Below are positions 9,786 through 21,213 of a DNA stretch of 64,000 bases, one piece after another. The position numbers were made by a program, and so were the translations under genes. The notes under the pieces are model-generated. The model did no database searches, was not told where the DNA came from, and saw nothing but the letters and a program-made list of their open reading frames with translations. Numbering within the stretch: position 1 is the first letter of the stretch; each line of letters opens with the position of its first letter. The stretch comes from Parietaria judaica (taxonomy: Eukaryota; Streptophyta; Magnoliopsida; Rosales; Urticaceae): positions 13,757,001 to 13,821,000 of the forward strand of contig OX940869.1 of assembly GCA_954871525.1 (NCBI GenBank), written 5' to 3'.

Positions 9786-11546
9786 TTGCTCATCCCGGAC
9801 ACTTCCAGTCCGGATACACCTAGGACACCCAGCCCAAGTAGGTCCAACTCGTCTAGCTTAGGTTACTCTTCAATCAAGGATGGCCCAAGGGGATTTCGTC
9901 CCCTAGCTGAAGTCTATAAAGATGCTCAAGAAGTGGAGATGAACTTAGAAGATCTGTCCTTGCTATGTGCCAAAGAGCCAGCTACGTACCGAGAGGCAGC
10001 AACCGAGTAGGATTGGCAGGAGGCGATGACGAAGGAGCTGGAGTCAATAGAGAAGAACAAGACATGGGAGCTTACCGTCCTGCCTAAAGGTCATAAGCCT
10101 ATTTGTCTGAAGTGGGTCTACAAGCCGAAAAAGGACACCGAAGGGAACGTCTTGAAGCACAAAGCGAGGTTGGTCGCAAAGGGATACATGCAGAACCAGG
10201 GAGTTGACTTCGAGGAAGTCTTTGCTCCAGTGGCGAGACTTGACACGATCGGGATGATCTTAGCCCTCGCAGCTCATCGGGGTTGGGAGATTCACCACTT
10301 AGATGTCGAATCAGCATTTTTAAATGGTGACCTCGAAGATGAAGTGTACATCAGTCAACCTGAAGGTTATGTCGTCAAAGCTCAAGAGCACAAGGTATAC
10401 AGGTTGTCAAAGGCACTTTACGGGCTACGTCAAGCACCAAGAGCGTGGAATATACGCCTTGACAAGAGCATGGAGAGGCTCGGGTTTATGAAGTGTTCTC
10501 AAGAGCAAGCAGTGTATACGAGGAGCAACTCAGAAGAAACACTCATTGTTGGAGTGTATGTGGATGACTTGATCGTAACCGGATCCAGCGTAGGAGGCGT
10601 AGCAGGATTCAAGAAGCAGATGATGGCAGAGTTCGAGATGAGTGACCTCGGACTACTTTCGTATTACCTTGGCCTTGGGGTGGATCAGAAGAAGGACTGC
10701 ATTACGCTGAAGTAGTCGGCTTACACAAAGAAGATCCGCAAGCAGTTTCAGATGGCAGATTGCAACCCGAGCAAGTATCCGATGGAGGCGAAATTACAGC
10801 TAGGGAAGGACACGAAAGGAACAACAGTGGATCCAACAGTCTCAGGTACTTGACCCCACACACGACCGGACATCTCACACGCAGTCGGCATGGTGAGTCG
10901 GTACATGCAGAAGCCTACAAGTCTACACCAGCAGGCTGTGAAGCACATCCTCCGTTATGTGAAGGGAACGACGAGCTATGGGATACAGTACGAAAGAGGA
11001 AGTGGAGTCGATGAACTGGTCAGTTTTACCGACAGTGACTTAGCCGGTGACATCGATGACAGAAAGAGTACCAGAGGGATGACGTTTTAACACAACGGGA
11101 ATCTGATCACCTGGCAGTCTCAGAAGCATAAAACTATGGCCCTATCATCATGTGAAGCGGAGTTTATGGCAGCGACCGGAGCGTCGTGTCAAGCTTTGTG
11201 GCTGAGAAATTTGTTGAGCGAGGTTACCAGAAGCGAGCAGAAGCCAGTGACTCTCTATGTGGACAACAAGTCAGCGATCGCACTAATGAAGAACCCGGTG
11301 TTTCATGGACGGAGCAAGCACATTGACACTCGTTTTCATTTTATTCGCGAGTGTGTGGAGAAGCGGGAGATCATCGTGGAGATTGTTAGCACCGGAGAGC
11401 AACGAGCGGATATCCTCACCAAGACTCTAGCGAGAGTCAAGTTTGCGGAGATGAGAGAGCTGCTGGGCGTGAATAACCTCGAACCAAGTCAAGCTTACGG
11501 GGGAGAATGTGAGAATAATCTTGACTTGGTCAGGATATTAGGATAA
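9786..11546 (+). pseudogene. copia element 2 reverse transcriptase and RNase H (broken)
   Basis: Following the gag the frame goes directly into the linker region before reverse transcriptase; no DSGA protease and no integrase HHCC or D,D35E motifs are found. RT runs from 10026: [26 protein letters not shown] and the catalytic YVDDLIVTGSS near 10558. RNase H follows, with SSCEAEFMAA near 11145 and YVDNKSAIAL. Stops lie at 10008 (TAG), 10713 (TAG), one TGA near 10850 and a TAA at 11088. The deletion predates or accompanies the decay; it makes the element dependent on another for integration. Confidence 0.87.
11497..11507 (+). promoter_or_regulatory. Polypurine tract of copia element 2
   Basis: ACGGGGGAGAA directly precedes the 3' LTR. 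Confidence 0.8.
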
Positions 11547-11834
11547 TTATCTTCTATTATCTTTTATTATCTATAAAGATATTTAGGGTTATTTAAGCAT
11601 CTTTACTTAAAGATAAGATTAGATTTATTGGTTTTCAATTTGGTTTAGGATTAGGATTTTTTTTTGTGTTATTTAAAGGGCACTTGCGTTTGTATTTTAA
11701 TTAACTCCAAGTATTTCCTTCGACATTTATTAATCAGAGAAAGTTTCCTCTCAATTCTTGTGTGTTCCACTTTTGCTTTCTTTTTCGTATCTATTCGTGT
11801 TTCTTTGGCACAGATCTATTTTTTGGAACCAACA
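11508..11834 (+). repeat. 3' LTR of copia element 2
   Basis: It is 327 bp and aligns with the 5' LTR with about 5% substitutions and a few short indels. It is followed by the altered target duplication. Confidence 0.88.
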
Positions 11835-11839
11835 TTTTT

Positions 11840-11900
11840 GACTTTGAGTACACAAACGGTTCTTTGACCAAAGTTTGAGTATTTTCGCCGTCATTAACCC
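11840..11900. repeat. Outer tip of the right arm of the MULE-like element
   Basis: Bases here pair with 1768-1828 of the left arm and end TCATTAACCC, followed by the 10-bp TACCTTTTTA target duplication. Confidence 0.8.
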
Positions 11901-11910
11901 TACCTTTTTA

Positions 11911-13217
11911 TTATATTTTGTCAAAATTGTCACAGTAGTAGTTGATTAGAATGTAAGTTTTTAATTTTTATTTTTTTATTACCGTTTTAAATAATTAATT
12001 TGCTAATAGTCAAGGGTATTGGTAATCAAATCCATGTCTTAAACTGTTAAGTAACTTGGCTGGTGACCCACAGCCACGCATGCAGAGTCTTCATGGTGAT
12101 GTGAGAGTGAGACACTAATTAAATTTTATTTTATTTTATATTAATTTATTTTATTTTATTTTATTATGATTCTAAGCTTAGACCCACAGCCAAGGATATT
12201 TTATTTTAAAATTAAATTTATTTTAAGCAAGAAGAGGAAGAACACCAGGTAATGGCCTTATGATACTTATGATTCAAGGGTTTTGTCTCTCACACAAACT
12301 ATTTCTTTTCGAGTACATAAATTATATAATATGGTTTTGTTAGCAGAAGAAGAAAATGCGTAATGATTATATTCCACTCCTCCATTTTGGACCCAATCAT
12401 AGGGATGTGTGGTAAAGAAAGATATCACACCTTTTATTTATTTTATTTCATTTCATTTTATTTTGTATGTGGATTAGTTTGGAGATTGGAACAAATACGA
12501 TAATCTGATTTTCCTAATGTTTTGGAGTGTTTTAGTAAGTGTAATTTACGAGTATATACAGTGTGCATAATTTACTCTATAGAGTTTTTATAAGATTTTA
12601 GAAAACTGTTGTATTGTGTTTATTTAATTTTATGAATATATATACCACACAAGTATATTGATGAAAAATTTTGTCAGAAAAAAATATAGTACTTCCAAAT
12701 GAAAAACAATATTATAGATTCAAAAACCAAGTTTCTTATCACGATCGAATTTTCTAAAATATTTTGAGAGATTGTATAAGAATTAATGTTAAAAATTAAA
12801 GAAAATATGTGATTTTCTTGATAAAAGACAATATTTAATTAATTTTATAACCTCAAAGAGCAAAAAGTATAGAACATCAAACAACAAAAAGGAGTCCCGG
12901 AAGATTTATAGCACAACAAATTCTCTATAACGTTACCGACTTTATATAGATTAATCATTTTACATATGAAGAAAACAAAAGCGTAATCTTTTGGCTTCAC
13001 AAGGAGAAACAACGACCCGATTGGATTAGATATCATTTTTGCACCAAAAACTATCAACGACAATAAACTTATACAATACAATAGCTCTACATACCATGAT
13101 TGTAGTTATCGCTATAAATCGACGATTTTGTATCTCGTTGTTCTGCACATGGCATAGTCTTATTTACGAATCGGTGCATAGTTTGGCTCATATCATAATT
13201 AGCTCATGAAAAGCCTT
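11911..13217. other. AT-rich intergenic sequence
   Basis: No gene is supported. There are low-complexity TTTTA runs near 12120-12170 and 12435-12465. The open frame on the minus strand at 12845-13081 has no codon or domain signal and is probably chance. Part of this region may hold the 3' untranslated region of the gene to its right. Confidence 0.55.
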
Positions 13218-16200
13218 TCACTGATCATCGGTCTGTATTTCGTGGGCTAATTGCTTGGTCAGCACGTCAGCTCTCTCATCTTGTCCTCCGGCGAAGCTAT
13301 ACACTCGAAATGCCAGCTGAAACGCCCTCCAATGCATCTTCGTGTTTTTCTTATCCTGCATTTTGATATACCATTTTATTCAATATTCCAAAACTAGATA
13401 TGGTTCCGAGATTGTTAGCATTTTATATTAATGAATAATTGATAGCAATTTCCTGTAAAAAAATTCATGTTTACGAACTCAGCTACTTTTAAATATTATT
13501 CTTTCCAATATTAGCATATTATCTCTTATGCGTTACAAACGGATGAAAACCTCTTGTGCACAACATGCAATGAAAAACTTTAAAATATTTTAGTCATTTA
13601 GTTTAGTCATCAATCAAAGGGTGACGATATTAGAGGAAAATAATAAAATTGACAAAATTATTGGAAGCATTTTTTATATTATTTTTAATGTATAAATGAC
13701 ATATTGTGCTTTTTAAGAGTGTAGAGAAAATTAAATATTCCGAAAGAGAAAAGTTGAATCGAATTTAATGACCTGAAGAGCCAATTCCATGCAGCTAGAG
13801 GAAACATCAACCATGGACTCCTTAATTCGGACGAGAATGTTGAAGTCAAAAGTAATGTTGTGGCTTTGAAACCTCTTAGACTCTTCCTCTTTGCTTCTTT
13901 CAAGTGCATCAATCTCTCCTTTGATCTGCATGGTAATTTAGTTTAATGTTTAGTTAAACCTCCGTATTTAAGGATAAACTGCGGCTAAAGTATTCAATGG
14001 TTCAAAAATTTTGAATTATATATCTAAGTTTTCATGTGGTTATAGTACCTAAAGTTGTTTCTGTTAAGGAATTTGGTTTCTTCCGCCAAACTCCGTTAGT
14101 GGTGTCCTACGTGGCACCTCAAATGCGTCATGTAGATTTGGCAACACAGCCACGTGACATTTGACCGCCACATGGCATTTTATTTATTTACTTTCATAAG
14201 CATTATTATAAATATAATTTTATAATAATAAAAAATCAAAATTATAAAATAATTTAATGAGGTTATATAACTTATATTGTATTATGAAGCATTAAATATA
14301 TTTAGTTATTAAAGATTATTAAAATAAAAATCTACACCATTGATAAAAAAATACCCTTAAAAAAGTGTTCTACACATGCATTAATATATATACGTTCGTT
14401 TTTAATGCGTAAATATAGTAATATGTTAATTTAAAAGTATAAGAGACAGTTAGTGACGAAGCTTGTCTTAGAAATTTTAATTTTTAGTTAGTGACATTAC
14501 TAGTGAAGCTTGTCTTAGAAATTTTAATTTTTGACAAAAATGTCTTTTATACTTTTAAATTAACATATTACTATAGTTTCGCATTAAAAACGAATGGAAA
14601 TATATTAATGCATGCATAAAACACTTTTTTTAAGGGTATTTTTTATCAATGGTGTAGATTTTTATTTTAATAATCTTGAGTATAATTAAATATATTTAAT
14701 GCTTCATAATACAATATAAGTTATATAACCTCATTAGTTATTTTATTATTCTGATTTTAATTATTATAGTTAAATTATGTTCTTAATAATTCTTAAGAAA
14801 AAAAAATTTAAAATTTAAAAGAAAATATAAATTCCATGTGGCGATCAAATGTCAAGTGGCTGTTTTGCTAAATCTACATGGCGCATCCAAGGTGCCACGT
14901 AGGAAACCACCAATTGAGCTTGATGAAAGAAACCAAATTCCTTAACAGAAGTAACTATACGTACTATAGCCACACAAATAAAAAAGCTTTGGTACATAAT
15001 TCAATTTTTTTAAAACATTGGTTACTATAGCCGCAAATTACCCATAAATTAATACGGTTGGGACCAAAATAATTTATTATATTATCGAGGGATAATATAA
15101 TTATGCTAGTTCGAGTCGGGACCAAAAAAAACATTATTAATATATTTAAATAATACGCCTCAAAAGGTTTAAGCTTATGCCGTCCAAAATGCCAATAATT
15201 TGGAACTTTTAATTACTACTATTTTTATTCATTAATTAATCTCTAATTACCTTGTTGAAGAATGCCTCAACCTTGTCGATAACCTGACCCAATGGAGGAG
15301 CCACTTTCCAGCGTTGTAGAGTGTTAAGCATCTCTTCCAATTTCAAGTACAACGCTGTGGCTATCCTCAGCGATTCAAGCTTCTTTGTCGGAAACCCCTC
15401 GAACCTTCCGAGCACCTATGCAACGGAACGATAAACGAGTTGATAAATGGTATATTATGTGTACACCGAAGATGGTGTTCTTTTAATCACATTGATAACG
15501 AGACTACTCAAAACCACCATCGTCAGAACATGAAAACTCATAGAAAAAAATGCACCTGAGTCTCGTCAATCAGTTTTTCTAGATGCTGTTCCGTATATTT
15601 ATGGAATTTGACGAGCTCGGCCATATCCTTTGTTTGGAAGGAGTTTATAACAGCCTTGATCTCCAATATTGATTCAGAATGTTTCTGGACATCTTCCTCA
15701 ATCTGTTGGAAATAGGAAGACCTGAAGAAAAAGCTCATTTCTTAATCTCAAGATAAACCAACACTTTTTTATGACAAGAGTGTATCTTGATTTCTTAAAG
15801 AGCTTGTGACTTGTGAGGAAGTTTGCCTTCTAAATTTTAGCTCTGGCAGATTAACTCTTTGATGTTTTACAAGTTACCAAAATATCCCCTCGAGCATTGT
15901 TAGTTTATGCACAATATGATAGAGAAACTTTTACTTAAAAAGAAAATTCAAGATAAGAGAAAAATAACTAAATAAACAAGGGTAAACTGCGGCTAATGTA
16001 CCCAATGTTTGATCCGCTGCGGATTATGTACCCAATGTTTATTTTCGGCGGCTAATGTACCCAATGTTTATTTCCGTTAGATTTTCATCCATTCCGTCAC
16101 TTGACCGTCAACCAGTGAAGGCATATTTTTACTTTTTAAAAGGTTAGTACCGATATAAGTATTTAATTTTTAATTTTATGGGGACTTAGATAGAAGAAAA

Positions 16201-18935
16201 AAAATCACTCTTAAACTTTCCAATATCTACTTGTTTACTTCTCTCTAAAGTTAGTAACTCTAAAAATTAACGTGTTGTTAAGTCTTAGACTTACGTATCA
16301 ATTTTTGAAAATTTAAAGCATTTTTTTTCTTTTGTTTTCAAGTACTAACGGGACTTTAGCAATAATAAATAAAATTTTAAAGAAAAATAAATTAGTAGTT
16401 TTGAGACCAATAATAAAAAACCTCTATGCCAATAATAAAATTATTATCTCTTTTTTAATTAAGGGATATTTTGTCAAAAACTAATAGTCACGAGCAACGT
16501 GATTACTATATGAAAAGACTAAAAAGAACAAAGAAAGAAAGAGAGACCTCCTTGTCATCTCGGCTAGGGCGTCAGCCATTCCCTGCTTCCCTCCGGCGGG
16601 GCGTCCTCCGACGTGAGACCTTTTCCCTTTCACGTGTTTTCCGTTCAAACCGCCGCCTTCCACTCTTCCCTTGAGAGCCCTGTACATGCTTCCCATGTGC
16701 GACGATCTCTTCAGCTTTGTTGTCACCTTCTTCGGCCGCAGCACCTTAGCAGCACCTGGCGGTGGTGGCGGACCTGCCAATCCTCTTTGTGGGGGAGCCG
16801 GCGGCGGGACTGCCAAAGCCATTGGAGGAGGTAGTGGTGCCGGTGGTGGCGCCACAAAAGCTATTTGAGGAGGAGGCGGTGGTGATGGCACCATCGAAGG
16901 CATCTGAGGCGGCGGCGGAGGTACCGGCTCCAATGAAGAACTGGAACTCTGAACCGGCATAGGTGTCGGATTTGAAGGTAAATCTGGCAGACTTTTTTGA
17001 GCTTCTCGCTTGTTTGGGCTTCTGTCCGGAGATCTGTCGAACGAGAAAAGGCGTGTTATTCCGGCGGGCTGGAGATTTTCCAGCGCCTTTAGCCGAAAAG
17101 GTAAGAGGAGCGACTTGCACAACGTGTTGGTGATCTCGCTAAGCTCCGGTGGGGGCATGGAGGTTGGGGTGTCCGGCGAAGAGCAAATCGCAAGTTTGGT
17201 GTCGCAGAAGCATTCAGTCAGTGCGTCTCCGATTGTTGAGCCATGAACTATGCAGCCGGATTTGTCGTTCATCTCGTCTTCTTCCATCACGTCGAAGATA
17301 CGTTTCGCAATTGTAGTCATTGCTTCGAGCTTTGACACCGTTGAATGTCCTACGGTATAGGATGAATTCTCTTCAATATATGCTTATTGTAACGAGTGGA
17401 AAATATAATCCAAGTTTTTTAAGAGAAAAATCTACACATTAATTCAACGTGTAATTATTTTAATATCAAAACCCATTAAACTCAAACGCTAAAATGAGCT
17501 AAAAGAGCACCCTTTGAAAAACAACGAGACTTGACAAAATTTTGTTACGTCACGAGTTACTCTTTCATTTTCAGTTGGTTTTAATATAGAATCACGTTAT
17601 GCTTATAAATATCGGGTGTTACCAATATGATCTAAATCGGCCGTGTTTTCGAACGAGTCCTCCGAATTCGGTCCCAGGTACATTTCCATCTCTAACCACT
17701 TGTGATTCTTAGCCCATGATTCTCCTACGGATATTAGAGCTTTGTAAAGGAGAGTCAATCCCTATATAATATCAACATATAAAAGATAAATATAAATTAG
17801 AGAGGTAAATATTAAATAAGTTGAGTGTAATTAGCTATATATACTTATATAGTATAAACAGTGACGAAATCAAGATGGAAAATCTTAGGGGACCGACCAA
17901 TTCTTGAAAATCTTATAGAACCTAACGCATTAATGTTTTCAAAACAAATAACTTATTTCAATTTTTGAAAATTCATAAAAAAAAAAATATTCGGGGTTTA
18001 GGTTTGTCTTATCCTGGCTATAGCTCCGTCCCTGTATATATAAAATGTCTCGACAAAAGACGAACCTGATCCAATGATACATGCTCCGTTTGTGGTGGCG
18101 GGTCAGAAACAATCTTAGGGTAGAGATTGTTGAGATCTTCCACAGTTCCCATGATCAGCTTCATGAAGAAACCAAATAAAGAGCTTCAATCAAACCATAA
18201 CAAAGTCTTAGTAACCAATGGTGAGTTATCCAAAAAATATAAACCTCATGGAAAGGAATTAAGACGTCAGAAGGAGGAAGATCAATGACGTCCCTGAACG
18301 TCAGAATCTTCTTCCGAATCTCGATCATCAACACCACGTGCTCAGACCGTCCCCGCATGCTCGATTCATCAGCCGGAGTTTCCAATGCTGCCACCGCACC
18401 TTTTCCCTGAAAAACCAACATTAAAAATCTGCACTTTACACGCTTGATCATCCTGAGTGCGACAAAGCTTATATTTTGCTCGCATGATCATGATGAAAAC
18501 GTCTCAAAGAAAGCGACTTAGTTCACAACCTAGCCTTTTCTTCTAAGTAATTAGGTTTTCGACCTAAATCCCCAAAATGATGAAAAACTGAAAACTAGCA
18601 AAACGAAATGAAAAATAACGCAAAGAATTATAGTGGTCCGCTCTCAATGTAAGAGGTACATTCCACTTGGTGCTTGCAAATCTAATCCACTATAATCTCA
18701 ATCAGAGTTCGGTTAAAACCTCTTGCTCTACCCAACACCCAATGACGACTGCAAAGCCATAAATACGGAAATTCTAGGGCTCCGAGTAGTTCCGGTGAAT
18801 TAGAATTATGTATAGAACAAAATCACATGATATACATATGGAATTCAAATCACGTACCAGCAATCTGATGGAGCTACTGCAACGGGAGAGAAGTGGGCCC
18901 ACATTGTGAAAACGATTCGACATAGACCTCAACAT
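13218..18935 (-). CDS. At4g04980-like proline-rich plant protein, nine exons, 631 aa
   Basis: Exons in transcript order are 18858-18935, 18245-18406, 18066-18158, 17623-17761, 16548-17349, 15556-15721, 15251-15415, 13773-13925 and 13218-13355. All joins are GT-AG, phases agree, and the total is 1896 bp. The start ATG at 18933-18935 is the likeliest; an in-frame ATG lies further upstream in a CAT repeat. The protein has a conserved N-terminal region (FRDVIDLPPSD), a proline-rich stretch at about residues 295-355 with many PPPPP runs, a basic segment, then a helical C-terminal region (KQGMADALAEMT, FQTKDMAELVKFH, AFQLAFRVYSFAGG). The resemblance is to the uncharacterised Arabidopsis At4g04980-type family, called from memory. 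Polyproline suggests a formin, but no FH2 domain follows. Biochemical role is unknown. Introns 1, 3, 5 and 7 are long; intron 7 holds a 1.1-kb fold-back element. Confidence 0.85.
13962..15057. mobile_element. Fold-back element in intron 7 of the At4g04980-like gene
   Basis: The outer ends, CCGTATTTAAGGATAAACTG and the reverse complement of the sequence ending near 15057, match with small gaps. The arms pair over most of the length (about 500 bases each): for example the stretch at 14050-14200 pairs with 14810-14960, and 14280-14430 pairs with about 14560-14720. Both arms contain CCACGTGGC-like words. The centre holds two direct copies of a unit reading GTGACGAAGCTTGTCTTAG and similar. No reading frame. 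A clean target duplication was not found. The GGGTAAACTGCGG-like end suggests a Mutator-like fold-back element. Confidence 0.65.
15980..16110. mobile_element. Fragment of a GGGTAAACTGCGG-ended fold-back element in intron 5
   Basis: It starts GGGTAAACTGCGGCTAATG and has three imperfect copies of GCTAATGTACCCAATGTTT. The same terminal words occur in the fold-back element at 13962-15057, so it is a truncated relative or one end only. No partner end is obvious. It lies in the intron between exons 5 and 6. Confidence 0.45.
17859..18034. mobile_element. Short hAT-like miniature element in intron 3
   Basis: The ends CAGTGACGAAATC and the reverse complement of GGCTATAGCTCCGTCCCTG are similar to each other and to the ends of the element at 24308-24764. 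It is about 176 bp. The flanking bases (AGTATAAA and TATATATA) are AT-rich and do not give a clear 8-bp duplication. It is called on end similarity only. Confidence 0.4.
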
Positions 18936-20151
18936 GATGATGATGATGATGATCACTAAACAAGACGATTACTTACTTACAGTGTACGTACGTAATATTA
19001 ATAAAATATTGTATGGGTTATATGAGTCGATGATATGATATGTGGTGGATCGTGGCCTTTGTTGTGGCGGCGAATCTTCGAAGAGATAAACGCGCGCCTT
19101 CTGAGTTTCACGACAAGCTTTTTGTAGCATTTGTGTCTCCGACAAAGTTGGACACTGTTGGGTCCAGATTTGGCCACTTGTGTGATTGTGTCTCATTTTG
19201 TTACGCATTCTTGTTATCTCTACTGATTTCTTCCTATTATTTCTTACTAATCCATGGCTAATAATTAGGACCCAATATAATTAGCATGACTTAGCTCCAA
19301 AAACAAACCATGCTAAATGGGTTGACATGATGATCTTAATCGAAAGTTGTTGTTATGATTATTTTTTATTTTGATTTTAATTTTGAGGCTTTCAATTCAT
19401 GCGTTGGTTTCTCTCGTTAGATTCTTCCATATTTATTTTCTTGATTTAGCGGTCATGAAACTTACATCTTCCCCGAATAATGTTAAAAAGAGTACCACTC
19501 ACCTAATTTACCCTTTGATTTTTATTTCTATTTGCATAAAATATTTATTGATTGTTTTTTTTAAATTCATGATTTTTTATGATTTGACGGAAAGTCGGAA
19601 ATGACGAGCATTATGAAAGTTTCATGGATAGAACTGGAAGGCAGAAAATTCTTTGAGGGAATGCAAAAATTAGTATGAAATTTGAGGAGGATTTAATGAA
19701 TTGGTTATAAAATTAAAATTCTTTACTTTACGAACTATTTTATTTTGCAAAAAAAGCAACCTAAAACAATTGCTTTCACAAAGATATCCATCTATTTTAA
19801 GAATGAACATAAAGCTCTTTATCTAAATTTAACATGCACAAATTTCATTTTAATATATTCCACTCGGATACAAATAAAAATAAATAAAAAATAAAGAAGA
19901 AGCTCTATACACAATGCTGCTTAAACTAAACCTACCATAAATTTTGACATTTGTTTTTCCTTTGGCTCAATATCAAATACCAACATGACATGAATATACA
20001 TGCGTAAGTATACATAATATATTACTTTATAATATATTCAGTGTCCCAAGCACATGCATATATAGCAAGATCTTCACAACCTTCTTCCACTCTTCTAGCT
20101 TAGCTCCCAACATAAAATATGCATGAATTAATACCTCTCTATCTGTATCGA
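18936..20151. other. Intergenic region between the two minus-strand genes
   Basis: A repeated ATG/CAT run lies just upstream of the preferred start of the At4g04980-like gene. The open frames near 18969-19261 on both strands have no recognised domain; part of the minus-strand frame may be 5' untranslated sequence. Bases from 19260 to 20100 are AT-rich with no gene seen. The last part is the likely 3' side of the next gene. Confidence 0.5.
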
Positions 20152-21213
20152 TCAAAACTGGACATCGTAAGTGTACTTGGTGGACAAAATCTTGGCCTTC
20201 TTGTCTGGCTGAAGACTGTCTACGATGAGCGAGCAGTTGACGAGAACGACGACCTGCCGGAGAGGCAGGCTCCCGAGGACGACGCTGACGGGCACGCGCA
20301 CCTGCACGAGCAACGGGATCTGCCCGTGTTCCTTGCTGTCAAGCAGCGCCTGTTGCACCCCCGACCCGAAGTCGCTCTCGCCGGCCAGTACCACACGCAT
20401 CATCGTGATGTTCTTCACCGGCTGGTGGAAAGCCGGCAGCGCTCCGGAGCAGAGCTGCGTGTCCAAGTAGCTCACCGCCACCAAGCTGTTCTTCCCGTAC
20501 ACGAACCCGATGTTCTCGTTGGGGTTGTCCGCGCGGACCACCACCTCGAACTGCGCGTCAACCGAGAGCGTCTCCTGCATCACCTTGAATGTGTTGACGC
20601 CGAAGTGCTCCACTCCGTAAGACGGAACCTGCGATGCCGCCAGCGGAGTTAGAAACAGCTTGTTCAAACGGCGGCGTGTATAGTTAGAGCCGGACCTACG
20701 GCTAGCTGAACCTGGCTCCCCCGGTTTAGGGCATCCCAGGTCCCCTCATATTTATAAATTGTTTAAAAATCCTCTAGATATTTTAAAAAAAAAAATATAC
20801 GAGTTTTACCCTCCAAATCCTAAAAAATTGTTGCCTTTATTTTCAATCTTAATTATATAATTGTTGAGTTTGTATACGTATTTGCCTAGAGCCCCTACAA
20901 GTCGTTTTTTTTTTTACTTGAAAAAAAAAAGAGGTTAAAATTTTCAGAGACTCCGCCACACCTGAGGCTTGTAGACGGTGTAGATGTAGAAGGTGAGGGC
21001 GGCGGCGAGGAAGACAAGGAGGAAGAGGGCAAGGTAGCAGCAGCCGATGCATCGGAAGCAGCACGAGCTGGAGGACTTCTTCTGGCCTTTGGAGTCATAC
21101 CGTGGGATGTTGCGTCGGTACGCTGGCGGGGGCCGGAGGCTGCCCCCGCCACCGCCCTGCGAGAATATGGCGTAGTCATTGGTCTGGTGGCTGTATGGAG
21201 GGCCGGGATCCAT
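20152..21213 (-). CDS. NDR1/HIN1-like (NHL) LEA_2-type membrane protein, 242 aa
   Basis: Exon 1 is 20962-21213 (84 codons) and exon 2 is 20152-20628 (159 codons including stop); the intron is GT-AG and phase 0. Residues 1-50 form a Gly/Pro/Ser-rich cytosolic tail (MDPGPPYSHQTNDYAIF). A Cys-rich CCFRCIGCC then leads into a single membrane helix at about residues 57-79. The rest is a LEA_2 (WHy-like) domain with the typical DNPNENIGFVY motif near residue 125. The family is plasma-membrane proteins linked in Arabidopsis and tobacco to pathogen and stress response, so a defence or stress role is inferred. Exon 2 could extend 13 codons upstream if the intron were not removed, but the splice gives a family-like junction. 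The intron holds a TE fragment. Confidence 0.85.
20680..20880. mobile_element. Probable TE fragment inside the NHL intron
   Basis: The words GAGCCGGACCTACGG at 20688 and CCTAGAGCCCCTACAAG near 20885 resemble the ends of short plant elements of the 'GGGCCGG-CCC' kind, with an AT-rich middle. Ends and duplication are not clean. It makes up much of the 333-bp intron. Confidence 0.3.

Larger units (their letters stand above)
8159..11834 (+). mobile_element. Ty1/copia LTR retrotransposon 2, lacking protease and integrase
   Basis: LTRs of 330 and 327 bp flank a primer binding site, gag, reverse transcriptase, RNase H and a polypurine tract. The target duplication is TTTTC at 8154-8158 and TTTTT at 11835-11839; the unoccupied left arm of the MULE reads TTTTC, so the right copy has one C to T change. 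The LTRs differ by roughly 5% plus indels, more than copia 1, so it is older. The region that should hold protease, GAG_preINT and integrase is absent between about 9480 and 9790. Stops and frameshifts break the rest. Confidence 0.9.
1768..11900. mobile_element. Fold-back Mutator-like (MULE) element with two nested copia insertions
   Basis: The element starts GGGTTAATGACGGCG and ends with the reverse complement of that sequence. It is flanked by a perfect 10-bp direct repeat, TACCTTTTTA, at 1758-1767 and 11901-11910. MULEs usually make 9- to 11-bp duplications, which is the basis for the class call. Both arms are long: 1768 to about 2515 pairs with about 2520-2817, then 7764-8158, then 11840-11900. 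Without its two retrotransposons it would be about 1.5 kb and almost entirely a hairpin. There is no transposase, so it is non-autonomous. Runs such as GGTGCCGTCCACGTGGCCGTTAGC lie in the outer arms. The class is inferred from termini and duplication length only. Confidence 0.75.

Noticed and set aside
16481..17338. Formin-like gene
   Set aside because: The polyproline stretch looks like FH1, but there is no FH2 domain; the flanking exons match the At4g04980-like family.
18969..19261. Separate small gene upstream of the At4g04980-like gene
   Set aside because: Open on both strands with no recognised domain; part may be 5' untranslated sequence.
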